Of a stretch of DNA of 64,000 nt, positions 54,201 to 62,084 are shown in pieces. The notes under the pieces were generated by a model that was given only the letters and a program-made list of their open reading frames with translations, had not been told where the DNA came from and did not search any database. The position numbers were made by a program, and so were the translations under genes. The stretch is taken from contig NC_056524.1 of NCBI RefSeq assembly GCF_019175285.1, positions 102,501,351-102,565,350 of the forward strand. The letters are read 5' to 3'. This DNA is from Sceloporus undulatus. Lineage: Eukaryota > Chordata > Lepidosauria > Squamata > Phrynosomatidae. Numbering within the stretch: the stretch's first letter is position 1; each line of letters starts with the position of its first letter.

Positions 54201-57200
54201 ACTGAAAGCTGGAGCATGCCCCTGTATCTTTACTAGTTGTATCAAAGAAGGAATATTGCGAATATTTTGGGAATCATGGGAATTTTGTGACACCCAAGCA
54301 GTTAAGAAGCAATACATCTTGTATTTGTTTGTTTGTTTGCTTGCTTTTAAAAAGCTACATATTTTGGGGGGAATTTTGTGAGCTTGCCTTGCTTCAATAA
54401 ATAAATTAACCCAAACAAACCCATAGCCCCAGGGAGTGTTTCCTGCACCAGCTTCATTGAAAGAAATAGATCCTAAAAAAAGAGCCCATAATGCATATGC
54501 TGTTTGTTTCAACTGGTCTTGAGCTAGAGGAATTCTAGATGGGTTTTACCCAGAGGTATTCATTTTTTTTGTTTTGGTTAAGGCAACATGCATCATAATT
54601 AGACATACAGCTGGCCCCTGTATCCATGAATTCTGTATCCATGGATTCAACCAGCCACAGCTTGACAATATTTAACCCCCCCCCCCAAAAAAAAAGCAAA
54701 TCTTGATTTTGCCATGGGACTTGTCATCCACAAATTTTTGATATCCCCAGGGTCCCTGGAACCAAACCCCAGTGGATACAAAGGGCCAACTATACTTAAA
54801 AAATAAACATACTAAACAATTAAAGAATGATATAGTTGTCATCATCACTGTCACCATATGCTAAAAATATCCTATGATTATACTTTATCATACACTGTTG
54901 TTTCTTATGAGCACTGATGCTACATAAAACTGTTTTTGTTGTTGTTTGCCTTTACTTGACTCTGGCTTATAGGCCTGTTACAGACTGCCAAAATAAAGCT
55001 GCTTCGGGTCTCTTTGGAGGTATGCTGTTTAAATGATGCATGCATCCTAAAAATCCGGAAGCTGCACCAAAGCTGCCCTCCAGTGCTTAGGAATGGAGTG
55101 TGGCTTTGGCGCGACCTCCGGACTCTTAGGATCCATGCATCATTTAAATAGCATACCTCCAAAGAGACTCGAAGCAGCTTTATTTTGGCAGTCTGTAACA
55201 GGCCATAGTGACACAGTAGAGGTTTTTCCTGGTAAAATTTATTCACAGGAGAATCACCATTGCTTTCCTCTTAGGCTGAGAGAGTATGACCTACCCAAGG
55301 TCACCCAATGAGAATCCATGGTTGAGCAGGGTCAACCCTGATCTCCTAGCATCCTAGCCCAACATTCACACCAATAGACCATGCTGGTTCTCTGTAGTGC
55401 TACTATTAGTAGTAATAATGAAAGTACAGTTGAGCCTCTGGATCCATGAATCCTGCATCCATGGATTCCACCACCTGTGGCTTGAAGATTTTCTACCCTC
55501 CCCTTCTCCCCCCCCCCCCCCCCCCACCACCCCCCCAAAAAGCAAACTTTGATTTTGCCATTTTTTATAAGGGACAATTTACTACCCCATTTTATATAAT
55601 GGGACTTGAGCATCCACAGATTTTGGTAGCCCTGAAGGGGCCTGGAACCAACCCCCCGTGGATACCTAGAGCCCACTGTATTACCTCATTAATAGATATA
55701 AGAAATAATGGTGTGGTCTTAGTATTAATATCCCCAGTCTACCTTCCTATATTGTATAAGAAATTTGTAGAATTTGCATCTGGTGGTTAAGACAGACAGA
55801 CAGACCGATGAAAAATATATAAAGGGAGGCAATTCAACAATTTGTAGCACCTCACTTACATTGTCCTATTAGTTATTTGTGTCTCATCTTTGACTGCCAT
55901 CATTTTCCATTACATAGGAAGTTGAATTTAGCTCTTGTGTATTTGTATTGAAATTTGTCCTTGAGCATGAAACCTCATTGTTTTTGTCTTATGGACATCA
56001 GCTTCATTTTCTTCAGTCAATAAAATAGTGACTATATTGGACTTCTTGATATTATGGTCATACATCACTTTGCAGAGTATGCATGAACACCTGTGTGTTA
56101 GAGAAAATTTTGACTGTAATATGGCTTTACTTCTCCAGAAACATGTAGCAGATGATATTTATGGCCACCATTTTGTGTTTATATATTCCAAAAACTGACC
56201 CATAATGTATCCAGAGTAGGGGCAGTAGCAGCTCATCTCTGAAGCAGTTCAGTACTGTTGAGAGTTTACTGATTATCAGTTTCTGTTGCTATTCAGTCCT
56301 TCTCAAGCAGACAGTGTTTAGAGTTATAGTCTCATCGTAATTTCTATATCTAGTACACATTTTGTTTGGGAGGATCTTATGGAAAGTCCCTGTGCCAGCA
56401 TCCAAATGATCCTTGCTTTCAGTGCAACATTGCCAGACTATAGACATTCCTCTTGTGTATGAGTCCATACCAAGATGAAGTAATTCTTCACCACCTACAC
56501 TGCAGTGACACTATGAGCATTCAGAGAAATTGCTTTTTGGAAATGAAAACGTTAATCATTCATTTTAACCCTCATGCATCACAATGGGACATTTTAGTAC
56601 TCCAAATACTCTTCTATCCTGCAGAATGTACACAAAGCAAAAATGTTGGCAACTATATGGCATTGTTACCTAGATAAAAGGTAATAAAAAACTTGCCACC
56701 TACAGTTTTCTCCCCTCCTACAAACAAATAAAAATATGGTGCAAAAAATGTCCCAACACATTTGTTGATTCCCTTCTCCGAATTGGGACACTTTATTGTC
56801 CTAGACAATACATCAGCATTTCTGGTGTAGAAAATAATATATCAATGCAGAAATATTAATTCCTGTGTAGAAAATTATTTTTTTCCGTGTAGAAAATGCT
56901 ATTTTCTATGCAAATCAATTCTACATAGAACAAATCTCAATTTCACCTTTTTTTGTGCAGAAAACATTTTCTACACAGGAATTAATATTTCTGTGTTGAA
57001 ATATTATGTTCCATGCAGAAAGTGCTTTTTTCTCTACAAAACAACAGCATGAAAAATTTGTGCAGAATTAAGTCCCTACCTTGGAAGTTTCTTGTCAGTC
57101 CTGGAGTCTCTTTATCAGGATTTTTTTTACAGTCAAAAACATTTTTACAACCACTTTTCAACCATTTTCAAATTTTCTTTCCATCCCTAGCAGGCACAAA

Positions 57201-60200
57201 AGGACAGACCAGTTGATCCCCAATGCATAAAGGACTCCAGTGCATAATGGATTTTACTAGTTCACGCAACAAAAGCAACCACTACCACATTTCCCCAGTT
57301 TTGTGCATTTTAGCAAAATGCACTAAATCCAGCTTTCAAAATGTGTAAAATTTTTCAGACAATAAAAATAAATTTCAGCCTTTTCTGAAAATGTGAGGGT
57401 TTTTTTCCCTTCCTATTTATCTTGCTTATTGCATGAGGAAAAGTAGAGATTGGTGTTGGCAACCGCAGAATTTGACTTCAGCTGTGGCACTTTTTCAATG
57501 ACCATGTGAAATGCCTTCTGCCTTACATTTCTGTTCTTTGCTTGGTGCTCAACCACTTGCGGAATGCTTTGGTTCTTATTAGTCACTATCATTACAGAGA
57601 CAGCTGTGTGACTAGATTCCTCTTTTGTGCCTCAGCTCATGCTAAATTATGCCCTTAGATTTCTTGCCAGCCTTTAGTGAAGTAAACTCCCAGTAAAATG
57701 TTTCTACAGTGGAACTTGTTTTGCTATTGTTTTATGTACAAGCCCCTTTTCCAAATCAATGCATATTACCCTGCCAACAACACTCACAGTGAGAGCAAAG
57801 TCTGTAAGGTAAACATGTGAACAAAGCGACTTTTCACAAATTGACATAGTTCTAAATTTACTATAGGCATCTGCCCGAGGCTCCTATCACTCTGCTTGGC
57901 ACCTGTTGACTTCATGTCTGTATCAGACATGGTAGCTTTGTGTCATAAAGAGCCATTCACTGTTGACAAGCCAAAGACTCTGTTATAGGGGAAGAACAAG
58001 CAAGGCCAGAAAACTGCTCTTGAATTCAGAGACATTCTTAGAGGTTCTGTATTCTTTGTCTTTCCCCCTCCCCTTTTTGTAATAAGTAGAAGTGTATGAG
58101 TGAAACAGACTGAAAAGAGTAAATGTTAATGGTGGCAGTGACTGACCTCGGAGAAGCCTGTGCCTTATCTCATTGCACAGTGCTGTGTATCAAACATGGG
58201 TCTACTTTAAAAATAAAATAGGAAAATAGGAAAGGCATTGGAAGCCTCTTTCTGTGTGAGAGAACGAGTGTTTATTTATTCTAATCTCTTTCAGACACAT
58301 ATTTCATGTTTTTGAAATAATTTCCTCCAGTTGTTGATTATTCATTGCAACTTTGAGAAAATTCTGTTTTTACTAAACAGCCAATGTTCATGCCCCAAGC
58401 AAAGGTCTAACTAGCTGAAAATGAAAAAAAAAATATGGAGCAGTTTTAAATGGGTCTAAAAATGTAACCTTTTTGAAGTTAATAGCAGTGATGAGGTTCA
58501 TCCAAGCCACTGGGCTTGAAAACAGCAGTTCTGGCCTTTCTTGACAATTGTCAGCATATGAGTCTAAGAACAGTTTTCCCCAAAATATATACATTCCATT
58601 TGGAATGTTTGTTTGTTTTATACTCTGCCTTCTTACCAAAGAAGACATTGAAAGGTGATCATATAGGATGGAAAGAAATACAACTAAAACATGAAAACAG
58701 AATAAAAATTTGATTAAAGTCACATTAATAAACCTCAGGATTCTGAATAAAGAATACTGAGGTTTATATGTGTGACTTAAACTGAGTTTCTTTGACCATT
58801 ACTCAGTCAAAGCTTACCCAGCTGATATGGCAAAGGCAGATGAACAGAAGGAAGAAAGGCAGCCTAGCCTTCCTTGGGAGGTAATAGCCACCATCTTCTG
58901 TGTCATCCCAACTGGTCTTTGAAGTTGGCAAGGCCAGGAGGAAGGCTTCCCCTGAAGTTCGTAAGACCAGGGCAAACTTGTATATAGTCTTTCAAACGGT
59001 GTTGTCTCAAATTGTACAATATATAAGCATTTTGTAAGCAAATAATAATAGCGAGTTTTATTTGGATTTCCATCTTATGGACCAAAACGTCTTGAGGATA
59101 AAGGAGAGCTAGGCTGGGGCAATTCATTTATCTGCCACCCTAGAACCACGTAGGACACCGAAATCTGAGTTAGGTATTTTTCTGGGTTCCAATAATTTAA
59201 AAAATGGCTGAAAATGGGGAAAAATAACAACCTATAAAGAATTTTAAAAATGATTTCACTCCTAGTATTGCAATACAAAAACAGACCTCTTACTCACTGG
59301 AGGGCCCTGTTTGCACTCTGTGAAGTTGGCCTAGGGGGCAAAAAAGCACTTTGCTCTGCTTGTGGTTCATCATCCAAGGAGCTCACACAGCTGGTGTGGT
59401 GACTCATGTCACATATTCTCCTGGAGCATCTTCACACTACTCTATTACAGTGCTATGATTCCATGTTAAATGCCACATTTCCATCCCAAGGAAGCTTAGA
59501 CAGAAGCCATGCCACCATTGAGGAAAATGGCACTTTACCCTCCACCACCCCAGATGCCAGCCTCACCTCTCTCATCCTGGCAGGTGGCAGGGGGAGGGTG
59601 CCTCTTCTTCATCCTTTTTCCTGCCTTTTCCCACTCTCCTTCTGTTGCCGCTACCACGGCTCTTTCTCCTCCCTTTCGTTCTCCTTCCTTCCTCCTCCTT
59701 CTCCTCCTCTTCTTCTTCGCCCTTCCTCCTCCTTTTCCTCCTTCCTTCTCCTCTTCTCTGCCTCCTCCACCATTCTCCTCTTCCTCCTACCCCTTCTGTC
59801 ACCCTGCTACTGTTTGTCCTCCTATTCCTTCTTCTTCTTCTTCCTCCTCTTCTCCACTCTTTCTCATCCTCCTCCTTCCCCCATGGGCTTGCCATCCGCA
59901 GATGCTCAAATCCGTGGATGGCAAGTCCGCAGATATGGAGGGTGGACTGTATATAGAATTTTTAGTGCCTCAGCACTGAACTATAAGCTCTGGATTGTGT
60001 AGACTGCAGCCATGGCAGTCAAAGGGATTTCTAAAGGAATCATGTTAAGGTTAAAGGTACTATAGTGCTGTAACTGTGTGGTGTGGAAGGGTCCCTAGTT
60101 GGCCAACTAGAAGGCAAGCCAGTTGGGTTGGGGGTGGGCCACAAGCAGAATGCAAAGTTTCCTCTCTGTTCCACTGAGGAAGATAAAACTGCCTCTCTAC

Positions 60201-62084
60201 CTCACTGAAGGCCATAATAAGAATGATTAATGCCATCATTAGATGACATTCCCTCTAATTTTTCACAGATGTAAACCAGGACATGTGTGACCATTCAACA
60301 TCATTCATACATTCCGCCTCGCACTCTCAGAACGTCTGGGCAGCAGCTACTGAAGGTGCCTGGGGCTAGGTTGGCCTCCACCACTCGGAGGTCGTTCTCC
60401 ATAGCTGCCCCAGCCCTTTGGAATGCGCTGCCCACAGAGCTCCGCTCGTCCACCACCCTGGCCCAATTTAGGAATGACCTCAAAACCTTCCTATTCCAAC
60501 AGGCATTCCCCGAGTAAATATCCTGTGGGCCTCCCTCCTCTCTTTCGTGGCCAAGAGGTTGGGCTTTGGGGCTTTACTGTTTGGTTGTTTTAAATATGTT
60601 TTTATTGGAATTGTTTGTATTTTAATTATGTTGTGAGCCGCCCTGATCGGAGGAAGGGCGGCATATAAATAAAATTTTTATTTATTTATTATTTATTAGA
60701 GTGTGGTCAAGATGACAAAAGTTATGAATGAAACAGAACACATAAGCTTGTTTTTACCTGAATCTGTTGGGAAGAGCAAGATTCTGTCCCATGCCCATTG
60801 AGTTAATGGAGTGCAAACTACTTTTGCACTTTGAACTCAATTTGCAGCAATTGAAGTAAGCAGAGGACAAAAGGGAAAAGTAGGAATAGGAGAGAGACAC
60901 GTTAAAAGCAGCTGGAAAAGTGGGGCAACAGAGGATTAATCAGGACTGTCCCTGCCAAATCAGGACAGTTGGAGGGTATGAGATGATGATGATGATGATG
61001 ATGACGATGATGATGTCTTTATATAGGTGCTTTCTGCACTGCCATTTGGGACGTCCGGAGGACGTCCCATTTTAAAAAAGGGGCGTCTCTTTTAGACGCC
61101 CCATGGCCTAGTACGGACTCCGTCCGTACAAGATGGCGCCGGCCCTTCTACATGGCCGGCGCCATCTTTGCGTATCGGACGCTTAGCGTCCGTACGCGTC
61201 GCGCCGCTGCTGACGTAGCGAGCGTGCCCCTGGCGCCTCGCTACGTCGCAAACGCGACGAAAAAAGAAGCTCCATTTTGGAGCTTCTTTTTTCGGTCCGC
61301 GCGGGAGTCGGGCCGTCTGAAGGCTCCGGCTCCCCTGCGGATGTACTGGCGGCGGCAGCAGACCGCCGCAAAGCGGCGGTCTGTACCCCACCATAGTGTG
61401 TCAGAGAGCATTTCCTCAGTGATCCTTACAATATCCCTGTGAGCAAGGCCAATATTATGATCAGAGCATGAAAAAGTTTCTTTTTTTGACTACAACTCCC
61501 AGAATCATTCAGTGACTGCAAGAATTAGCCCAACATATATCGACTTCTTCAACCCTTTAAATAATGAAGAAATTTGGCTGAATCTGCCTCATGTTTGTGC
61601 TTTTTTGTTCTGGTCCCTACATCCTCTCAGTTCTTATGGCTATTAAGGATACATTGAAATTAAACTAGTTATGTGAGGTAGTCTGATAGACATTTGTTCT
61701 TCCACAGGCTCTTCCAGGTATTTCCAGAACTTGGGGGAGGGAATCATTTTTGAATAGCAGTTCCCCAAATCTCACAGCCAGTACGGTCACAGTTGTTTCT
61801 GAGATGAGGCCTGACAAAACCATCTAACAGTACTAAAACCTGTTATTTCTTTCTTTCTAGGCATTTTATTCACACTGGTGGTTGTGCTGTATGTCATCTG
61901 GGTCCAGGCAATGGCTGATCTCGAAAACTATGTGATCATGAAAAAAATAGACTGTCCAGATTTTTCTCTCTATGCACGTTATGGATGGTCTTTCATGTTG
62001 GCTCCAGTTGGAATATTTTTTACTATATTTTCAGGAATGCTGTTTCTATTGGTGGGGCGTACAATTTATCTGCATTCTGATTAG
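36103..62084 (+). CDS. TMEM182: TMEM182, claudin-like tetraspan membrane protein (five coding exons)
   Basis: Seen: exons 36103-36243, 36581-36680, 37695-37793, 53956-54093 and 61861-62084, all AG/GT bordered and in frame. They total 702 nt, giving 233 residues (about 229 in mammals). Helix 1 is at about 5-26. The first extracellular loop holds the claudin/PMP22-like GFFWRCW (57-63), cysteines 39, 62 and 89, and three N-glycosylation sequons (N44, N88, N105). Helices 2-4 follow at about 118-138, 155-176 and 206-228. Key matches are [41 protein letters not shown] and YVIWVQA. Known: TMEM182 is muscle- and fat-enriched and has been linked to myoblast fusion control and integrin beta-1. Inferred: intact here. 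The exon 1 donor (GTTTGT) is weak. Confidence 0.96.
36581..36680 (+). CDS. TMEM182: TMEM182 coding exon 2
   Basis: 100 nt after TTCTGTAG, donor GTAAGT. It encodes [20 protein letters not shown] and on to FWY, the core of the first extracellular loop with the claudin-like W..C.W pattern. Confidence 0.95.
37695..37793 (+). CDS. TMEM182: TMEM182 coding exon 3
   Basis: 99 nt between TTTTTCAG and GTAAGT. It encodes [20 protein letters not shown] then [12 protein letters not shown] (residues 81-113 with shared junction codons), including two glycosylation sequons. Confidence 0.95.
37985..38085 (+). mobile_element. squamate SINE 3' tail fragment
   Basis: AGGGTCACGAAAAGTCAGAAATGACTTGAAGG followed by TACACTACAACAA is the conserved 3' end of the SINE family seen at 20128. 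The head is not recognisable. Confidence 0.6.
38147..38281 (+). repeat. dispersed repeat with inverted CTCCCAT blocks
   Basis: GGACTACAGCTCCCATTTTC..GGCTGATGGAAGTTGGAGTTC is an imperfect hairpin. A relative in reverse lies at 62575-62660. Family name not known to me. Confidence 0.5.
38290..39660. other. TMEM182 intron 3, nothing recognised
   Basis: AT-rich intron sequence without a supported exon or mobile element. Confidence 0.45.
39670..41195 (-). mobile_element. L2-clade LINE, ORF2 reverse-transcriptase portion
   Basis: Minus-strand frames at 41023-40430 and 40384-39914 give, in order, [38 protein letters not shown], the active-site YDDDTQLYL (YADD in active copies), [32 protein letters not shown] and a [15 protein letters not shown] block. 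The 3' tail is (TTA)n with GCGCTGTAAATTTACACAGC. It runs antisense in TMEM182 intron 3. Longer open frames than the MFSD9 L2 copies suggest a younger subfamily. Confidence 0.93.
41200..42255. other. TMEM182 intron 3, old repeat fragments only
   Basis: 41230-41300 (GCCCATTTACCTGGGAGCAA..) and 41935-41990 (..TTTACTCTCAGGTAAATGTA..) resemble the dispersed repeat of 49122-49225. Nothing else recognised. Confidence 0.4.
42258..42745 (-). mobile_element. L2 LINE fragment with (TAA)n tail
   Basis: (TAA)n at 42258-42292, then the TTTATTTATATTGTCCCGCC tail. The minus-strand frame at 42723-42532 begins [20 protein letters not shown] and belongs to the L2 C-terminus. Truncated. Confidence 0.8.
42969..43157. 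mobile_element. foldback miniature element (GCTGCATCCACACTGCAG family)
   Basis: The left part ATCATAGAAATAATGTAGTG and right part ..GGTACCCAAAAGCATTATTTCTACAGTGTAGATGC are diverged inverses. Same family as 46399-46620. Confidence 0.6.
43740..44069. mobile_element. Harbinger-like miniature element
   Basis: Left end GGCCTGGTACAGACTGGTGC; right end in reverse GGGGCTGTACAGATGAGGAG. The 3-bp duplication ACA flanks it (43737-43739 and 44070-44072). CpG-rich interior, no coding. Confidence 0.8.
44075..45290. other. TMEM182 intron 3, nothing recognised
   Basis: No supported gene or element. A short L2-type tail may follow at 45295-45355 (TTTATATCTTGCCCACCC). Confidence 0.4.
45734..45752 (-). promoter_or_regulatory. 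ZNF143/THAP11-type motif
   Basis: GCATTCTGGGAATTGTAGT on the plus strand. In reverse it is ACTACAATTCCCAGAATGC, the full ZNF143 (SBS) consensus as I remember it. It is intronic and possibly repeat-derived. Binding is inferred. Confidence 0.5.
45966..46125. mobile_element. hybrid of foldback element and 233-bp Harbinger-like family
   Basis: 45966-46067 is the left half of the foldback family (CTGCACTGCAGAAATAATGC..). 46068-46125 is the right end of the 233-bp family (CATTTAAACAGCAC..CTAAGCAGCTTTATTTTGGCC). The junction could be a recombination or nested-insertion scar. Confidence 0.55.
46399..46620. mobile_element. foldback miniature element, complete copy
   Basis: The ends AGGCTGCATCCACACTGCAG and, in reverse, AGGCTGCATTCGCACTGCAG are the tips of roughly 90-base arms. 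The arms include GGCTCAATGCTATGG..ACTGTAGTTT and AACTGTAATTCCCAGAATTC. 222 bp, non-coding, no clear target duplication. Confidence 0.85.
46948..47664 (+). mobile_element. Penelope-like element 3' part with inverted terminal segments
   Basis: The left terminal segment (GTCAAAGGCTTTCATGGCTA..TTTTGTGGG..GGCTATGTGGCCATGTTCTA) recurs in inverted orientation at the right end (TAGAACATGGCCACATAGCC). This is the terminal-repeat arrangement common in squamate Penelope copies. Between them is a GIY-YIG C-terminal frame and a (TG)n tract at about 47530-47549. The reverse transcriptase is missing. Confidence 0.82.
47085..47366 (+). pseudogene. Penelope GIY-YIG endonuclease C-terminal segment
   Basis: An open 93-codon stretch to TAA, without its own start. 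It reads [16 protein letters not shown], then [17 protein letters not shown], then [19 protein letters not shown] and [10 protein letters not shown]. The EKS.VAEH and REA.EI.KH..NF blocks match the end of Penelope-type GIY-YIG domains. The N-terminal GIY and YIG strands lie outside the open part. No host role indicated. Confidence 0.8.
47706..48018 (-). mobile_element. squamate tRNA SINE, minus-strand copy
   Basis: In reverse it begins with TGGTGGCTAAGTGGTTACGA (A box) and GTTCGAGGCCC-like B box sequence. It ends with TGTCAAGGGGAATCTTTACC. It has the AGCAGATAAATAGGTA block shared with 50437-50790. Confidence 0.85.
48121..48398. mobile_element. Harbinger-like stacked-hairpin miniature element
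   Basis: Left end GGCACTTTACAGAGTGCCCA; right end in reverse GGCGGGTTACGCATTGCCCA. Flanked by TAT on both sides (48118-48120 and 48399-48401). Inside are four perfect hairpins in a row: 48131-48153 (9-bp arms), 48178-48209 (9), 48219-48249 (13) and 48261-48300 (13), with loops of 5, 14, 5 and 14 bases. Confidence 0.88.
48428..48660. mobile_element. 233-bp Harbinger-like foldback element, copy 1
   Basis: Ends GGCCTGTTACAGACTG and CAGTCTGTAACAGGCC, with arms of about 100 bp. Flanked by the duplication AAT (48425-48427 and 48661-48663). The centre reads CACTCCATTCCTAAGCACTGGAGTG. Opposite orientation to copy 2 at 54972. Confidence 0.93.
48790..49030 (+). mobile_element. L2-type LINE 3' end with (ATAAA)n
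   Basis: GTTGCCTTGGATCCAATTTG then GGAGAAAGAATATAAATAAA and an (ATAAA)n tail, the sense version of the L2 tails elsewhere. No coding part left. Confidence 0.6.
49122..49225 (+). repeat. old dispersed repeat carrying CAGGTAAGT
   Basis: TGAAATCCTGTGCATGTCTA..TTATAGAGCTTACTTTCAGGTAAGT..ATAGGATTGCAGC. Related pieces occur at 41230, 41935 and 62229. The CAGGTAAGT is a perfect 5' splice-site consensus in the TMEM182 sense direction. Confidence 0.55.
49727..49942. mobile_element. foldback miniature element, complete copy
   Basis: TATCCACGCTGCAGAAATAA at the left and ..GGTGTCAAACTGCTTTATTTCTGCAG at the right form roughly 90-base arms. Same family as 46399-46620. Confidence 0.8.
50437..50790 (+). 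mobile_element. squamate tRNA SINE, plus-strand copy
   Basis: Head TGTGGTAGTTTAGTGGTTAA (A box) and GTTGGCAGTTCAAGGCC (B box-like). The body has GCATGCAAATGCATGTAGAT and GATAAATAGGTACCACTTCAG. The tail is (TTTACC)n, and the 3' end is of the BovB-mobilised type. Confidence 0.88.
50960..51075 (+). mobile_element. L2-type LINE 3' tail
   Basis: ..AAACCACTCATGGAAAAAAG then GTGAAATATAAATAAAGTG, a decayed L2-type ending. Confidence 0.4.
51115..52525 (+). mobile_element. BovB/RTE LINE fragment, interrupted
   Basis: [20 protein letters not shown] (active-site motif YVDD), [20 protein letters not shown] and a [16 protein letters not shown] block appear on the plus strand at 51130-51420. The C-terminal part resumes at 52062 (..[12 protein letters not shown].., [18 protein letters not shown]). 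The break is caused by a 593-bp insertion at 51459-52051. Confidence 0.88.
51459..52051. mobile_element. unclassified 593-bp insertion with 10-bp target duplication
   Basis: Flanked by ATAAAATATT on both sides (51449-51458 and 52052-52061). Begins CTTCTCTTGGCTTTACTTTG and ends ..GATCATTCCCTCTCC. It has two diverged internal copies of GATTAGAGTTTCCTTCT..GGTTG. No terminal inverted repeats, poly(A) or long frame. The duplication length suits a retrotransposed or SINE-like unit. Family not recognised. Confidence 0.75.
52540..53955. other. distal TMEM182 intron 3, nothing recognised
   Basis: Mostly AT-rich sequence leading to exon 4. No element that I can support. Confidence 0.45.
53956..54093 (+). 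CDS. TMEM182: TMEM182 coding exon 4
   Basis: 138 nt after ATTTTTAG, donor GTAAGT. It encodes [20 protein letters not shown] (helix 2), then [20 protein letters not shown] and the start of helix 3. Confidence 0.95.
54608..54792. mobile_element. Tigger/pogo-like miniature element
   Basis: CAGCTGGCCCCTGTATCCAT at the left and ..GTGGATACAAAGGGCCAACTA at the right, each beside TA. It contains a C-run near 54677 and the family's GGAACCAAACCCC block. Confidence 0.85.
54972..55204. mobile_element. 233-bp Harbinger-like foldback element, copy 2
   Basis: Same termini and same length as 48428-48660, with ATA duplicated at both sides (54969-54971 and 55205-55207). The interior is in the opposite orientation. 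Confidence 0.93.
55208..55395 (-). mobile_element. squamate SINE, partial minus-strand copy
   Basis: CTTAGGCTGAGAGAGTATGA then CCTACCCAAGGTCACCCAATG is the reverse of the unit repeated at 20186-20625. The tRNA head in reverse is at the right end (..CCAATAGACCATGCTGG). Confidence 0.7.
55427..55678. mobile_element. Tigger/pogo-like miniature element
   Basis: Left end CAGTTGAGCCTCTGGATCCA; right end ..GATACCTAGAGCCCACTG. TA on both sides. It contains a long C-run near 55508-55525. Confidence 0.88.
55680..56800. other. TMEM182 intron 4, nothing recognised
   Basis: No exon, element or notable structure that I can support. Confidence 0.45.
56819..57015. repeat. cluster of GTGTAGAAAAT motifs forming an inverted repeat
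   Basis: GAAATATTAATTCCTGTGTA at about 56851 pairs with TACACAGGAATTAATATTTC at about 56974, with a loop of roughly 90 bases. The motif GTGTAGAAAAT or its reverse recurs about six times. Origin unknown. Confidence 0.7.
57250..58600. other. TMEM182 intron 4, nothing recognised
   Basis: No supported feature. A short L2-type tail may lie just after, at 58612-58670 (TTTATACTCTGCCTTCTTAC). Confidence 0.4.
59660..59949. repeat. polypyrimidine tract joined to a Tigger-like right end
   Basis: 59660-59880 is almost pure C/T in TCC, TTC and TTCC repeats. 59881-59949 reads ..GATGCTCAAATCCGTGGATG..GGGTGGACTG then TA, the end of a Tigger/pogo-like element. The long plus- and minus-strand frames here are repeat artefacts. 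Confidence 0.8.
60265..60700 (+). mobile_element. L2 LINE 3' end, sense to TMEM182
   Basis: The frame at 60287-60517 reads [20 protein letters not shown] then [20 protein letters not shown] and [20 protein letters not shown], the end of L2 ORF2. The 3'UTR ends GAGCCGCCCTGATCGGAGGA..GGCATATAAATAAA and (ATTT)n. The reading is clean to the stop, so this is a younger copy. Confidence 0.9.
60979..61015. repeat. (GAT)n microsatellite
   Basis: About twelve GAT units with one GAC change, directly before the stacked-hairpin element. Confidence 0.85.
61026..61392. mobile_element. Harbinger-like stacked-hairpin miniature element
   Basis: Left end GGTGCTTTCTGCACTGCC; right end in reverse GGTGGGGTACAGACCGCC. 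Flanked by ATA on both sides (61023-61025 and 61393-61395). Eight inverted repeats follow one another, all perfect in their core arms: 61048-61068, 61080-61102, 61111-61129, 61131-61167, 61176-61192, 61212-61247, 61258-61294 and 61359-61383. Arms are 7-17 bp, loops 3-14 bases. Very CpG-rich, in contrast to the surrounding intron 4. Confidence 0.88.
61861..62084 (+). CDS. TMEM182: TMEM182 terminal coding exon 5
   Basis: 224 nt from a TTTCTAG acceptor to TAG at 62082-62084. It encodes [20 protein letters not shown] (helix 3), then [20 protein letters not shown] and [15 protein letters not shown] (helix 4 and tail). No consensus AATAAA was noted close downstream. Confidence 0.95.

Noticed and set aside
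59406-60002. Long Ser/Pro/Leu-rich and Arg/Glu-rich frames on both strands
   Set aside because: They are products of the polypyrimidine tract.
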